Positions 9,892 through 21,177 of a DNA stretch of 64,000 nucleotides are shown one piece after another. Below the pieces are notes generated by a model. It saw only the letters and a program-made list of their open reading frames with translations, searched no databases and was not told where the DNA came from. This DNA comes from Pseudoneurospora amorphoporcata (taxonomy: Eukaryota; Ascomycota; Sordariomycetes; Sordariales; Sordariaceae), in the NCBI GenBank assembly GCA_033297205.1, contig MU859211.1:26415-90414 (forward strand). The letters are read 5' to 3'. Both the position numbers and the translations under genes were made by a program. Numbering within the stretch: position 1 is the stretch's first letter; every line of letters begins with the position of its first letter.

Positions 9892-12800
9892 TTGTTTGCT
9901 TCGGAGGGTCGGGTAGGGATTGGGAATAGCCTTATAGGGATGGGGTGTTTGCGTTGATGAATGGGCGGTAGTTGGTGAATTTTGCAGCGTGTATCGCGGG
10001 ATTTGTCAAATGCCGATGGGCTGTTGGAGGATGAGGATTGGAAGCTCTGCCGAGATTAATGAGATTACAACAGAGACGTTACCCCAGAAGCACAATGCGG
10101 ATGCCTGACAGCGATTTATCAATGGATTGTAATTTTGAGAACACGAGCAGGATCGGAATGTTTGCAGTCGTCTATTGGTTGGTACCCGACATGATGGTGT
10201 CTCTTATGAGTTAGGCTGAAGCTATCGCAAGGTTAGAAGCGGGACGTGACAAGCCCTCCTTGTCGCCCTCTGACGTCCGTTCTCCTCATCTGCAAACTCC
10301 CATCCCGCACAGTCGCGAACTCACGTGCAGATAAGATAAAAATAACTCCCTTTTACTTTCAGGGGAAGAGAGCACGGGCCTTGACTCAGTAGGTAGTGTA
10401 AATGTCCCTGCCGTTTCACTAAACTTGCCATAGAGTGACCTGATTGATGATCGATGCCCTTTTTGCCTCGGCCATCGACTGCGAAATCGACCATTCACAA
10501 CGGACACAAAGGGGACAGAAGCGGGTAACGGGTATGCCCGAGAAATCCAGAAGCGCAGAAGGCAATCCAACCAGTCACAACTCGATTTTCAACTTTCTTT
10601 TCGCAACGTGTGTTGCGCACGTGTGTTGTTTCTTCTTGGGAAACTGGATGCTCTCTCATCCTCCTGATTTGTCAATTCAACAAGGACGACAAGGAAAAAA
10701 AAGAGTATGCGTTTTCCCTTCGTGCATGAACATGCGGATACCGTTCGAATCGTAAACTCTCCGATGAAATTCCACTCTTTTTTAGAAGAACGACAGCATG
10801 AAAGTCAACAACATCCCTACTGCATCTTGCCCTTCCCATCTGGGAATCTGTTTCGTTAAAGATGGGGTCTTCTAAAAATGTGATGGTTACGCCGAGAAAA
10901 AAAAACAAGATCATCCATGTTGATGCAGGCAATAGCATCCTCATCGGTACCTTATCGGCAGCTTCATTGTCTCCGACATCCGAGACACCCCGACCATGTT
11001 GTTTTTTCTCGTCATTCCTCGTCATCGTCACTATCTTTCCAATGTCGTGCCCGTCTTGTTCGGATATGCATCTCCGACGGTGCAACTTGCAAATCTCTGC
11101 ATTAGCGTATCGGCGTATCGGAATCGGAAAGGTGCGGGTTTGAATTCTGTGAGCGCCCCCATGATGGTTGTGGATCTCTACTTTCCGACGTGCATGCCCA
11201 AAGAGCACTGAAGAGGTACCCAGGTTGCCATCCGCGATTGCTTCGAGTTTAGCACCTTCGCCTGGTCTCCTCCGAAGTCTGGCGCGATCATACAATGGCA
11301 AGTGAGATCCCGAAATATCCATGGCAATTCACTCAAATCAAACTTTGTTGAGTCGGATGATGGGTGGTGAGTATTACGCCACGAACATATTCATTACGCG
11401 ACGGTTCGAAACACACCACTGACCACTCCTATGAGCATCGATTCCCTTTCGGTCATGTCGGAACAGAACTTGTGTGGCCAGTGAGGATCTTGTATTTTTA
11501 GTGTTTTCGCCTCTGATTAATTTCCCCTACATATGTAGCTGTTCTATACAGTGTACATTGAATGCTCCCCTTTCTTGCGCCCGCGCATAGCCACATGATG
11601 CCCACGCTGCCACATACGGTCTTCATGTCAGGTACGCGAAAGCAGCAACGGGAACGATCGGACTCCCTTCATTGGACGGGTAACATTGAGGGGTTGCGTA
11701 AATTTGGGGAAGGAATCAAGTTTGACCTCATGATCACCGCGGTTGGGAAAAAAGGAACCACAATCACTTGGCTTTTGGCACGAAACGGCTAGTTATGGCA
11801 TCATGATTACGATGGCAATACCATTACAACCCATATTCCAAGGTTCGTAGGAAGGCGGAAATGCTGTTACGAATACGACACTGACTTGTTGAAATTCTCC
11901 ATATCGTGCACATCCTATACACTCCCCGTGTGACCAACATCTCGCTGGCCAAGTCACCGAAAGGGCCGAGGCGCGCAACGCGCAGTTACCAGGATCGTCT
12001 CTTGTTTATGCGGTCGATATCAAGAATCAGAAACAGAGGAAATGAAGGGAGAGAAAGTTCAGGAACGCGGGGGAGAGGAGGGGAAGGTAGTATGGATGGA
12101 CGGAGAAGACCTTGGAAGGGGAACGACGATGAAGACACCAAGATGAGGCACGGGATGATGGGGGGGGAGAACTCTCTATGCCATGCCGCGATGCCATGCG
12201 ATGGAGGTGAGATGGAGAAATGCGATTGGTTGCGCCTAAGTGGATCTTCGATCAAGAGATCATCATCATCTGTCTCCTCCAAGCCAAACCGGAATGAGGT
12301 GCATAGAGATCGTGTTTCATCAAGACAAGAAAACGATTGTCGTGTACTGTACACGCAACCAATACCAACCACGTGAAGAGACAGCGATGGGTCTTCTTGA
12401 CGGTATGAAGAACGCGACACTGACCCCCAGGTAAAGATCGGACACTCTAAGCGCGGTCTCCGTGACTCTTTTTTTCGGCAGCCATTGTTACCGTGTTTTT
12501 GTTGACTTGCCCAGATCATCCTCCTCCCCCTCATTTACAAGACCCTTCCTTAGCAAACTGAGGCCAAGACCATTGTTGCGCGGTATCATCACCAACCTGG
12601 AGTGCCAAGAAGACAGAGTCTCCTCTTTCTTGAATTGAGATGGGATGCGTTCGGCAACGCGGCTGCGCTAATGGAAACGGGGCATGGGAGTGCTGAGGAT
12701 GGCCTCTTGATGGGGAAAAGGAAGAAAAGGTCCTGCCTTACACACGGATACAACACCACACGCATGGGACGGAAACGAAATACAGTACAGTAATGTCCCC

Positions 12801-15292
12801 CTGAAAGTGCAAACAAATCGGGCACTATGAGGAGAGGCTCGGAAGATTTGCACTTAATGGGCTTTTTACACTTGCTGGTGCCTCACTCCCATACAAAACT
12901 GGGAATCCGGGTCGCCAAAAAGTTTACACTTAAATAGATCACTTTGTATGTGTTTGCGGAAGGGGGGGTTTACACTTGCAGGGGACATTAGTCTTCGGAC
13001 AGGCTACTTCAGGCTTGCCGCATTAATAAGCCGCAACACCGTCCTCCGAACAATGTAGTCTTGGCAGCAGTTTTGTATGCCATGGTAAGGTGGTATCCGT
13101 AGCCGAATACTCGGCGGTTTTTCGTATTCGAACTCCAAAGCCTCGCTCGCTTCTCCACCTCTTTAGGAAAGTTACAGGAGAGATAGGGTAGCAGAAAGCA
13201 AGGCGGACGGGTTGGAGTGTAAACAATGAACGGACATCGCCCGGCGGTTTCATCAGAGATCCTCCGTAATTTGTAAAAAGTCAAAGTAACGAAATGGCTG
13301 ACGACAACCTAGTGGAGTAACGTTGAGTCTATAGGTAAGCACGTAGCTTTGAACGAGACAGACAAAAGTTACGGCATTTTGGTAACCTTCTGTATGACAT
13401 TACAGGATCCCTTTGTATTTGCTAGCGTGGAAGAAACGAGACAACAATTGGCTTTGTTTCCCCGGCGGTTTGTCAGATATCGAAAGATCTGCTGGCGATG
13501 TCTTCGCTTTCTCTGAAGGGTCGAAAAGTCTCAGATCTCCTCCTTTCAGCGGCGACCATATCTGAAATCTGAGTCTGTCCTTCAGTTCGGTCTCCCGTAC
13601 TCGCCGATGTACCCCATCTTGTATCTTGCATCTGCCCATACTACCTCGCGAATCGAGCGACAGCAGAAAAAGACTCCATCCACATCAACAATTCCTTGCT
13701 TTTGCGCGCTGTCATCCTGGTAGCTTTCGTTCGTCGCGTGTGTCCTTACCTCTACGATTGCGAAATCCCGAGGCTGGTGTTGACGAAGAAGAAGAAAATT
13801 TTCTTGCGGATATGAGTCGATGATTGCTGGTTCAGCCCATGCTTCCCGCCTTGCCCATCTCCGAGAAGTCACCCGGGCCAGCAGATATTTTTTCACCTTG
13901 ACTCCATTTCAATGATGTAACCGGAGCTGGGACCAGGTCTCGACCTCGTCCGAGGCCAGTCGCACATGAGTGTGGAGATATCCCTTGGCTTTTGCTTTTG
14001 CACTTTCAGAAACTGTGACCTGGTCCCACCACATGAACTCCCCACTTTCTGTGAAGACAGGCAGACTTAATCTGAGAGGTGAGGAAAAGAAAGGGGACGA
14101 GGGGAAGTGGTGAACACATGCAAGTCATCAGTTCATAGAGTTGTAAGAGAGCGATCTCGGTCTCAATTTGTGATCCAGGGGGGGTGGACAAATCTGTGTT
14201 TCATCAAGGATCATTTTGATCTCTAGAATTGTGGGCGCAGGAGTGAGGACGTGTCAACCAAATCCCTGTCTCTCCTCATAGAGATGCATATTTCACACAA
14301 TGAAGAGCCAAGGAGAGTTCGCATAATGGTAGATCATTAAATGATTGTGGTATTCGGATGGTTGAAAACCAGATCCGTTTAGAGAGTGAGGCACTCAAAG
14401 TGCTCGTGGTATCAAGTTGTGGTAGTACATGTGAATCTCGGTAGACCGACTACAGAAAAAACACCTTCCCAATGAGTTCCCAAACACGCCCAGAAACCCC
14501 CTTCCAATGCCTTCCATGCCCCCATTACCCCCTTCCCAGCCAATGCCCGTACCGGCGACAATGATGATGTCTGACGCCGATGTCCATATGCTCCCGTAGT
14601 GATATTGATACAAGTCCCAAAAACAGAAACAAAAAAATGTGGCGTTCGCAATGCTCGTTGAAGTCGTCATTCCAAATCGGAAGAAATAGCGAGAGTAGTC
14701 GTTGATTAAAAGGTTGGTAATATATGGTGGTACAATGTCGAAATGCAAAATTCGCGCCAGCTTGGATCCGGAGCTCAAGCTCGCGGGGTTTGGTGGTTGA
14801 AGTACCCGCGAGCCCGGCTTGTAGTTTGTGTTCCAAAAGACTGAATGAGTGGTGGTAGCCATCGTGATGCAACAGGATATGTCGCGTTTTGGATTGATTC
14901 AAAGGCCGAAGAGCGGCCGGAAAAAGCGTACGGTCATCGACCAACCTTTGAGGTGGTTGATATTAGTGATGGCATGTCGAGACCGACGGTGAGAGGCTGC
15001 TGCTGCGTTGATATGCAGGCGGGCGCATGCAAACGCACTATGGCGTGCAGCTCGTGGTGGTTGATGTGCCAGAGGGGGAGCCAGTACTGAGAAAGCTACT
15101 GGGGCTCTGCAGCGGGCACTTTGCAGCCTTGTGCTCCGCGGCCGGTGATACCAATCTTGAAGAAGCTCGGCCCGGCCGCGATCCTTGTGAAAAGAGGATA
15201 GAGCATAGACAATGATGATGATGGAAACAAGGAGACTTGAGAGATGCCAAAATGTTCAAGTGTTGCTTTCCATCCCTGTTCAGGCGAGCTGC
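9892..15292. other. 5.4-kb stretch without a recognisable gene
   Basis: Base composition is ordinary, yet no frame has protein-like character or family resemblance. The longer frames at 10672-11322 (-) and 11986-12534 (-) are compositionally random. The only structure seen is the TA-flanked inverted-repeat element at 12793-12988. The right part lies downstream of the short ORF at 15293-15385 and may be its transcript body or 3' UTR. Confidence 0.5.
12793..12988. mobile_element. 196-bp MITE-like element with TA duplication
   Basis: The element starts ATGTCCCCCTGAAAGTGCAA and ends as the approximate inverse, ...TTTACACTTGCAGGGGACAT. The imperfect terminal inverted repeats are about 22 bp. It is flanked by TA on both sides (12791-12792 and 12989-12990), the Tc1/mariner/pogo signature. 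Inside, the TIR core recurs as TTTGCACTT or TTTACACTT near 12848, 12868 and 12923. It is non-coding and therefore non-autonomous; no partner transposase is visible in the window. Confidence 0.7.
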
Positions 15293-15385
15293 TTAACCCC
15301 TCTTGGGAAGAGGAGGAAGAGGACGGCTGGGAGGGGGGCCGGGGCAGGGAGGAAGCTGAGAAGGACGCTGAGCGGCGGCAGGCAT
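15293..15385 (-). CDS. Putative 30-residue proline-rich ORF behind a CAA-rich leader
   Basis: Reading minus-strand from 15705, there is a TATA-like ACATATAAG, then about 310 nt of CAA-rich leader including a long (CAA)n run, then CATCAACATGCC, a good fungal start context. The ORF encodes MPAAAQRPSQLPPCPGPPPS plus ten more residues, ending at TAA 15293-15295. I do not recognise the protein. It could be a genuine small protein, an upstream ORF of a longer spliced transcript, or chance. The leader and promoter arrangement is the main argument that something here is transcribed leftwards. Confidence 0.35.
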   Translation of the reverse strand: MPAAAQRPSQLPPCPGPPPSRPLPPLPKRG

Positions 15386-15499
15386 GTTGATGGTTTGTTT
15401 TGGTGTTGTGGTTGGGGTTGTTGTTGTTGATAATTAGTGTGGATGACTTGATAATCAAGTGCCGGAGTGAGTTCCTTGGAGGTTGGCGGTGGTGGTAGA

Positions 15500-15533
15500 T
15501 ATAAGTTGCTGTTGTTGTTGTTGTTGCTGTTGC

Positions 15534-15564
<31 letters not shown>

Positions 15565-15565
15565 G
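15500..15565 (-). repeat. (CAA)n/(TTG)n microsatellite in a 5' leader
   Basis: TTG triplets with a few CTG interruptions on the plus strand read as CAA repeats on the minus strand, inside the presumed 5' leader of the short ORF at 15293-15385. CAA-rich unstructured leaders are common in Neurospora-type genes. Confidence 0.85.
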
Positions 15566-15695
15566 GTAGTTACTTGTGTAATCTGAAGAGTGTTTGAAGT
15601 GTCTTGAGTGTCCTGATGAGGTGAGCTGATTGGTGTTGTTTGATCTGATGATGGCTTATCCAAGGGTGGTGAGGAGGAGGGTGGGAGGGCTCTGG

Positions 15696-15705
15696 CTTAT
15701 ATGTA
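15696..15705 (-). promoter_or_regulatory. TATA-like box
   Basis: The minus-strand sequence TACATATAAG lies about 130 bp upstream of the CAA-repeat leader and about 310 bp upstream of the short ORF start. It is an inferred core promoter element only. Confidence 0.35.
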
Positions 15706-18700
15706 GGAAATGCGCCGAGTAACGACCTCAACATTGCCCTTTACGGACAACATGGGAATGGGCAGGGTGGCAGGCTCTGCGAATTCACAGACAGGGCTGC
15801 GGCCAGGCAGTTGCTGCCAGGGTCTGTGGATCGCAGCCCTCGAACGGGGAAAGCATGAATGAATGGACAATGGTACGGCTTGGTACGTACCGTATCAGGA
15901 ATGGGCGGTACCTGGCAGCGTGGAGTGGTACATTACACGGGGTTAGGTACAAGCGATGGAGCGCTGCTGGCGCGACGGATTGCTGTGCGCGTTACAAAAA
16001 TAAAGTTGCGCATCGCACTCAAGGATGCCGAGCCTTGTATCGGAACATGAACGACGCTACTAACTCTGCGGTGACGCAGCTATGGCTTGGCGTAATTGAA
16101 CGTCTCAAAACAGTGAAAGGTGCCTGAAATGTGCCTGAAAGTGTTACCAGATTGTTCCTGGTAATGACCTCGAGTTCGCGCTGCGAGAAAATTGAAACAC
16201 AGGTGGTCAACCGGGGTGCCCTGCTGCATGACACCGCTTTCCCCCCTGGTTCGCAAGAAAGGCGATTGAGAGCAAGTGCCCTTTGTACAGTACCTGCTGC
16301 AAGTACCTGATGACTGGAGCAGGCCGAGCAGCCTTTCATTTCCATTCTCACCCAGTTTTGGTCCCGCACAAGTCCAAAATACGCTTGGATACGGCATCGT
16401 ACGGGGGCCCGGGGTGTAGGTAATAATGGCCTCGTAATAATGGGATAATGGGATAATGGGATTGGGAATCATGGGAGGACAGGCCAGTCCTGGATTCGGT
16501 TTGCAAGAGAAGAGCGTCCTTGATGTTCTGGAAATAGCGGTCGGCCTGCTTCCCCATGGCATCCATGACGACGGCAAGTCCTTTGCAATCAGATGGCCGT
16601 GATTGTTGTCCTCATCGCACCTGGGGTTTGCTTGTCTGTCACAAGATGTGTTGGGGCCTCTTTCGCGTGCCGGTGCCATATGGCAAAACATGCGACCGGG
16701 CCTCCGGCGACCCGCGCTCTCCGTCCCCAGTGCTCGCTCTGCCAAGGCTAATCCGCCCGGCTATTGCGCTGGAGAATGGAGATGCGGTTGCCGTCGCGGT
16801 CGGCCGGCCGTTGAGAGCGGCCCTAGAGGTAGCCAAGACCTCATTCACTTCCAAACTCGGCAGGCGGGAGAACTTTTGAAACAATGTTGCGTCCAGTGGC
16901 CGCCGTCATCGACATCATGTTTACTCAGCTGCAACCTCCACAAGGCCTGCGACTGGACGGGACGCGACGGCATCATGTTCAAAGGGACCGGCCGTGCTGT
17001 CCAGTTTCTACACTTTTTGTGAGAGAAAACGGGAAGTGGTCGTTGATCTGCCACCATTCGCGCATTGAGTGCCTGCATTCAGGTCAGGCATTTCACATGT
17101 AAGGTCGTCCAAAAAGGGCAGCGTACATTGCAGCTGAAAATTGGCGATTCCCGTCTTGGAGTGTGCAAATTTTACTCGCGTTTGTAGTCAGCGTATCCAC
17201 CGGCAATTTCAAGGTGCTTCATTAAATTTGGCACAAGTTCCGTGCAAAGCTGCATAGGGGAAAATTCCACCTGGCATTTTGGCTGCTAGCCTGCCCCCAG
17301 CAGTCCCGCGCAGACACGCCAGGCTCTTTTGTTTCTCTTTTCGGGGTCTCCCCAGGAACCAGGAATACTCGTCAGGGCTAGAAACGCCTCAGTCTAATGG
17401 GTCGCCGGTGGCGTTTCTAGCCCAGACGAGTAGGTCGATCTGCCCTGTCGACGGGAGTTTTTGGAGGGGAGAATTCAGGTACCCCAATCATAATGAACAG
17501 AATGCTGACGGCGGGGATTTTTGCCTCTTTTTCATTTCGACGAAACCCGCCAAAACATGCCCTAAAAATCTTGAGACTCCAGCATCCTCCTGGAACGATT
17601 AACCATCACAATTCCGGGCACTATTCACTGTCCAATCTTCGGCCCGCCGGGACCCAAACGTCTCGGTCCCAGGCACGAGACAGCAGCCAATCTGTCAAAC
17701 AAACGGCCGAACTCTCATGTTCAACAACGGGTTGGGGTTTGTCCTTCCTGGACGCAACCTGTGATCCCACAACTACCCTGCGGTCGAACGAGCCAAAGCC
17801 GGTTCCCGGACGGCCGTCGGTCAGTGTCCAACTTACAGGCATGTAAGAGATGTTTCAGAAGCACAGAAGATCAATGTGCTGCAGGAGCCGTGTGTTCGAG
17901 TTGAGACAGCACTGATCATCTCGCAATATCTCCAAAGGCATGCACCGCTTCTGCTAGCAATAAGTTCTGCATACCCGATCGTCAGCTGGCCCCATTTTGG
18001 TTGCCTTTTACAAATGCTTGTAAATTACCAAACGATGTCCGCATGCAGTTGCAATATCAACGTTGATGGCGGTCGCCTTGTTGTCCCCCTCGTTTTCATA
18101 GTGCTCACTATGCCTGTGTTACAACCAACCACACGCCACCGTTGCAATGGTGGCTTCGTGGTTGCCATCATCACCTGAATGCCTACATTGTCCCTGTAGG
18201 CTCAGTTGATAGCTCACAAAACTACCGAGACTGGAAGTTGTGTTGGCCATGGGCTGGGAAGGACACGCCATGGTCAGCGCGATGCGACTGTGTGAGTTCG
18301 ATGACATTGCCTTCTCAGCAACGTCATTAAGTTTGAGACAGGCTCCTCCTCCGCAATTGGGACTTGCTTTTTGGGATGAGACCGACGACGCGATATTCGC
18401 AATGCCGGAGCGGAGCGCCGCGATGTTGAGGTTGCATGATAGTCTTTACGCACTAGAGTGGGCGTCTGAGGTCGAGACCGCGCCGCCGAAAATCGTCCGT
18501 CCTTGTGTTGCTGTCCGTTTGCCTTGCGGCGAAGCCGACAGAGCGGTTCGGAGATGAAATGCACTGCAGCCCTCAGCTAGTTGTTTTTCGCAGCGTCTCC
18601 GGAGTGCTGTATGGAATGGGAATGGGATGGAGGAGCGGAACGGGAGCATCCCCTTTTCCTTGGTTGGTTCCCAGGAACGAGAGAGAGCCAGTGCAGGTAA

Positions 18701-20823
18701 GTAGCGCCCCCTTCCAAGAGGCGATTGCATGCCGGGAATGCTTCAGAATGTTCCTCTTGTCAGGAACCGTCCTCGTCAGAAACTGGGCCAGGAACGGGCT
18801 GACGGTGCGACCTTCGATTGGATCGGCGTCCTTGGAGAACGCCACACACTCTTGTTGGTGAGGGCCACACTTTCCCCGCATCGCAACTTGTACAGTGTTT
18901 GCGCCCAAAGGGGATAGATATCTCACCACCTTGGGTGTGAGCGTTGTGTCAGCCGGAGTTTATGGTAGGATTGATTAGAAAGAGCCGGTTGAGTTGGTCA
19001 GCTCGGGCTGCCTAACCTCTTCCATTGCGACATCCGGTGGTTGAAAACCCCACTCCAAGCCCACGTTTTCTTGCAAATCATCCATCATGACTCACTAGTC
19101 ACTACCGAGCTTCAACTGCAATGATATGTCGTGATCAGTGTAAGAAAAGCTGGGGTGGTCAGAGGTAAAGCAGGCAGACAGTTAGGCAAGGACAGGGATA
19201 AGGAAGATCCTGTCAAGCTAGTTAACTCCTCTGGGCACTAACCCGCCGGTTTGGTTATTTCTCCGTACAAACTCCAAATATCGAGACATGGTCAACAGCA
19301 GCCTAAACAGTCTGCTCACGGTTCACTGTGTTTTACATGAGACTCTGCCCCCAAAGGGCGTGCGCTAGCTGATCGGACTTGCATGTCCTATCGAGTGTTG
19401 TTCAAAGGTGGGCCGGCCTGTTTCAGACAATTTTGTACATGATCAGCATAAATCCATGGAGGTTTAGGCTTTATAGTGTAACCTACTCTGCCGGGCGCTT
19501 ATATTGTTTTGTCATATCATTGACAACTTGGGACTTCATGACCATACTATGTTGTACACGCACGTCTGGAGGGACAGCTGGAAGCACTGGTGGCTACCAA
19601 AACCTCTTGGCCATGACCGGGCCTTTCGGTACCATCATCACATACACACGGCACGCTCGGTAGTGCAGGAGGAAGCGCAAAGAAGCCGGGCAAAGCCGCC
19701 GGTGGTGCTGGACGGGATATCGTCGTGAGGCTGGCAACGATGGGTTCCTAGCATGGTCCAAAAAGGTAAGTGATGTGTAAGTGTGTGACGAAATAGAACG
19801 GGAACGAGGGGAAGCGAAACACAAGGCGAGGGCCAAGGAGATGCGACTCAACCTCCAGACACAGCCTGAGAGTACCGTACCCAGCCCTCTCCAGCCGTGT
19901 CTCGATATGGATACGGATGTTATTACCATTGAGTCTGAGTCCCTTTCCGTCCCTTGCCCACTCGAATGGTTTGCGCCTTTGCGGGCATTACTTCCTTTTG
20001 CGGCCTGCTTTGCGGATTATACCGGAATACGGTCGCTCGAACATGGAGATTAGGTAGCAGTGTTGAGGTCGACTGTCTATACCGAACCTGAACCCTGGGG
20101 ATGACCAAGAATAGCATATTGTGCAAGGGAGAACAGGGGGTAAATTTCCCAAAGCACGGGGCGTCACCCCTCGTATCGCCGCTTTCCCTGGAGCCCTACC
20201 CAGGCTGAGGTTTATCGATTACGGCCAGCGTACCTAGGAGTTAGCATTGTTGGGGATTTTGAGTCCATGGTTTCTGTAGGTGGAACTGCGATGAAGACAG
20301 GCATCACTGATGGTGGTTGCTCGGGACAAGTGGAATGGAAGGTCGCTCCAGGTCGTCGGGGTGACGGCTGACCCGGCAGGCTGGAACCCCCGCCCTCACG
20401 CAGCAGAGCTGGTTTCTGTGGGCCCTCTCCTCCGCAGGGCATAGAGCTTCAGGCCCCACAAGTCCTTCTCCAGCTCTCAACGGACCCGACCTACCGCTCA
20501 GGGCACTGCATTTTGTGCTCCAACAACAACAACATCAACACCAACAACGACATCACGACATCTTGATATCTCGGCTCCTTAACATTCACGCACAAACACC
20601 CACAACCGCTTCTTCACATGCCATATCATCTCTAGTGCCGGGTCAGCACGGCTAATTGACCGCCGCTTCGCATCGTCGGCACCCGATATCTCGCACTGCC
20701 AGCTTCTCCGTGCTCAGCACCCCTCTCTCGGAGCAGTTGCCAAGAAAATCGTAAGAGAAACACGATGGCTGGCGGTAACTTTGATTTCCGGAGGACCCAG
20801 ATGATGAGAGTTACCATTCGGCC
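15706..20823. other. About 5 kb without a recognised gene
   Basis: No frame here looks like a real protein. Seen: a short tandem repeat of about 8 bp (GGGATAAT units) near 16435-16465, the strong hairpin at 17366-17432, and a CAA-rich leader-like stretch at 20521-20570 that precedes the weak ORF at 20824. The rest shows nothing definite. Confidence 0.5.
17366..17432. other. Long hairpin: 23-nt inverted repeat, 21-nt loop
   Basis: Arm 1 (17366-17388, TACTCGTCAGGGCTAGAAAC then GCC) and arm 2 (17410-17432) are reverse complements with a single mismatch, separated by 21 nt. Transcribed on either strand, it would fold into a stable stem of milRNA-precursor size. No flanking target-site duplication was recognised, so a transposon origin is not supported directly. 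Confidence 0.75.
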
Positions 20824-21177
20824 ATGCAAGTATCACTTGTACAGTACTTCGGCCGCCTTCCCAAGGCTCGTCGTACCCCTGTCCATGATGTTGTGAAAGT
20901 TGGTTTTGATGTGGCCTACATGTTTATCCCGGCAAGAATATATAACAGTGTCAGTCATCTGACTCAACTCGCCCAGCTTATCACAACCTCCTTCCCTGTC
21001 TCGGTCGTATACGGCCAGATACAGGCACCGATTACACAGCACCGGAATCAACTGCTTTTCACCTCGGCTGGGTTGGGGCTCTGGGGATTGGCTGGCAAGA
21101 TTTTTCCACCCTTCTGGAAGCTGCGGAGCAAGAGGAACGGCAAAGCATCACTAGGATCCCATCTCTTGGGCGTTTGA
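20824..21177 (+). CDS. Weak hypothetical ORF, 117 residues
   Basis: The frame runs from ATG at 20824 to TGA at 21175-21177. Upstream (20521-20760) is a CAA-rich, TC-rich stretch resembling a fungal 5' leader, including a donor-like GTAAGAG at 20751 and acceptor-like ACCCAG near 20803, so a first exon could exist. The protein has two mildly hydrophobic segments (VGFDVAYMFIPARI and LLFTSAGLGLWGLAGKIFPPF) and a basic tail. I recognise no family. It may be spurious. Confidence 0.25.
   Translation: MQVSLVQYFGRLPKARRTPVHDVVKVGFDVAYMFIPARIYNSVSHLTQLAQLITTSFPVSVVYGQIQAPITQHRNQLLFTSAGLGLWGLAGKIFPPFWKLRSKRNGKASLGSHLLGV

Noticed and set aside
10672..12534. Minus-strand frames at 10672-11322 and 11986-12534
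   Set aside because: Compositionally random, with no start context, leader or introns that would extend them to a family match.
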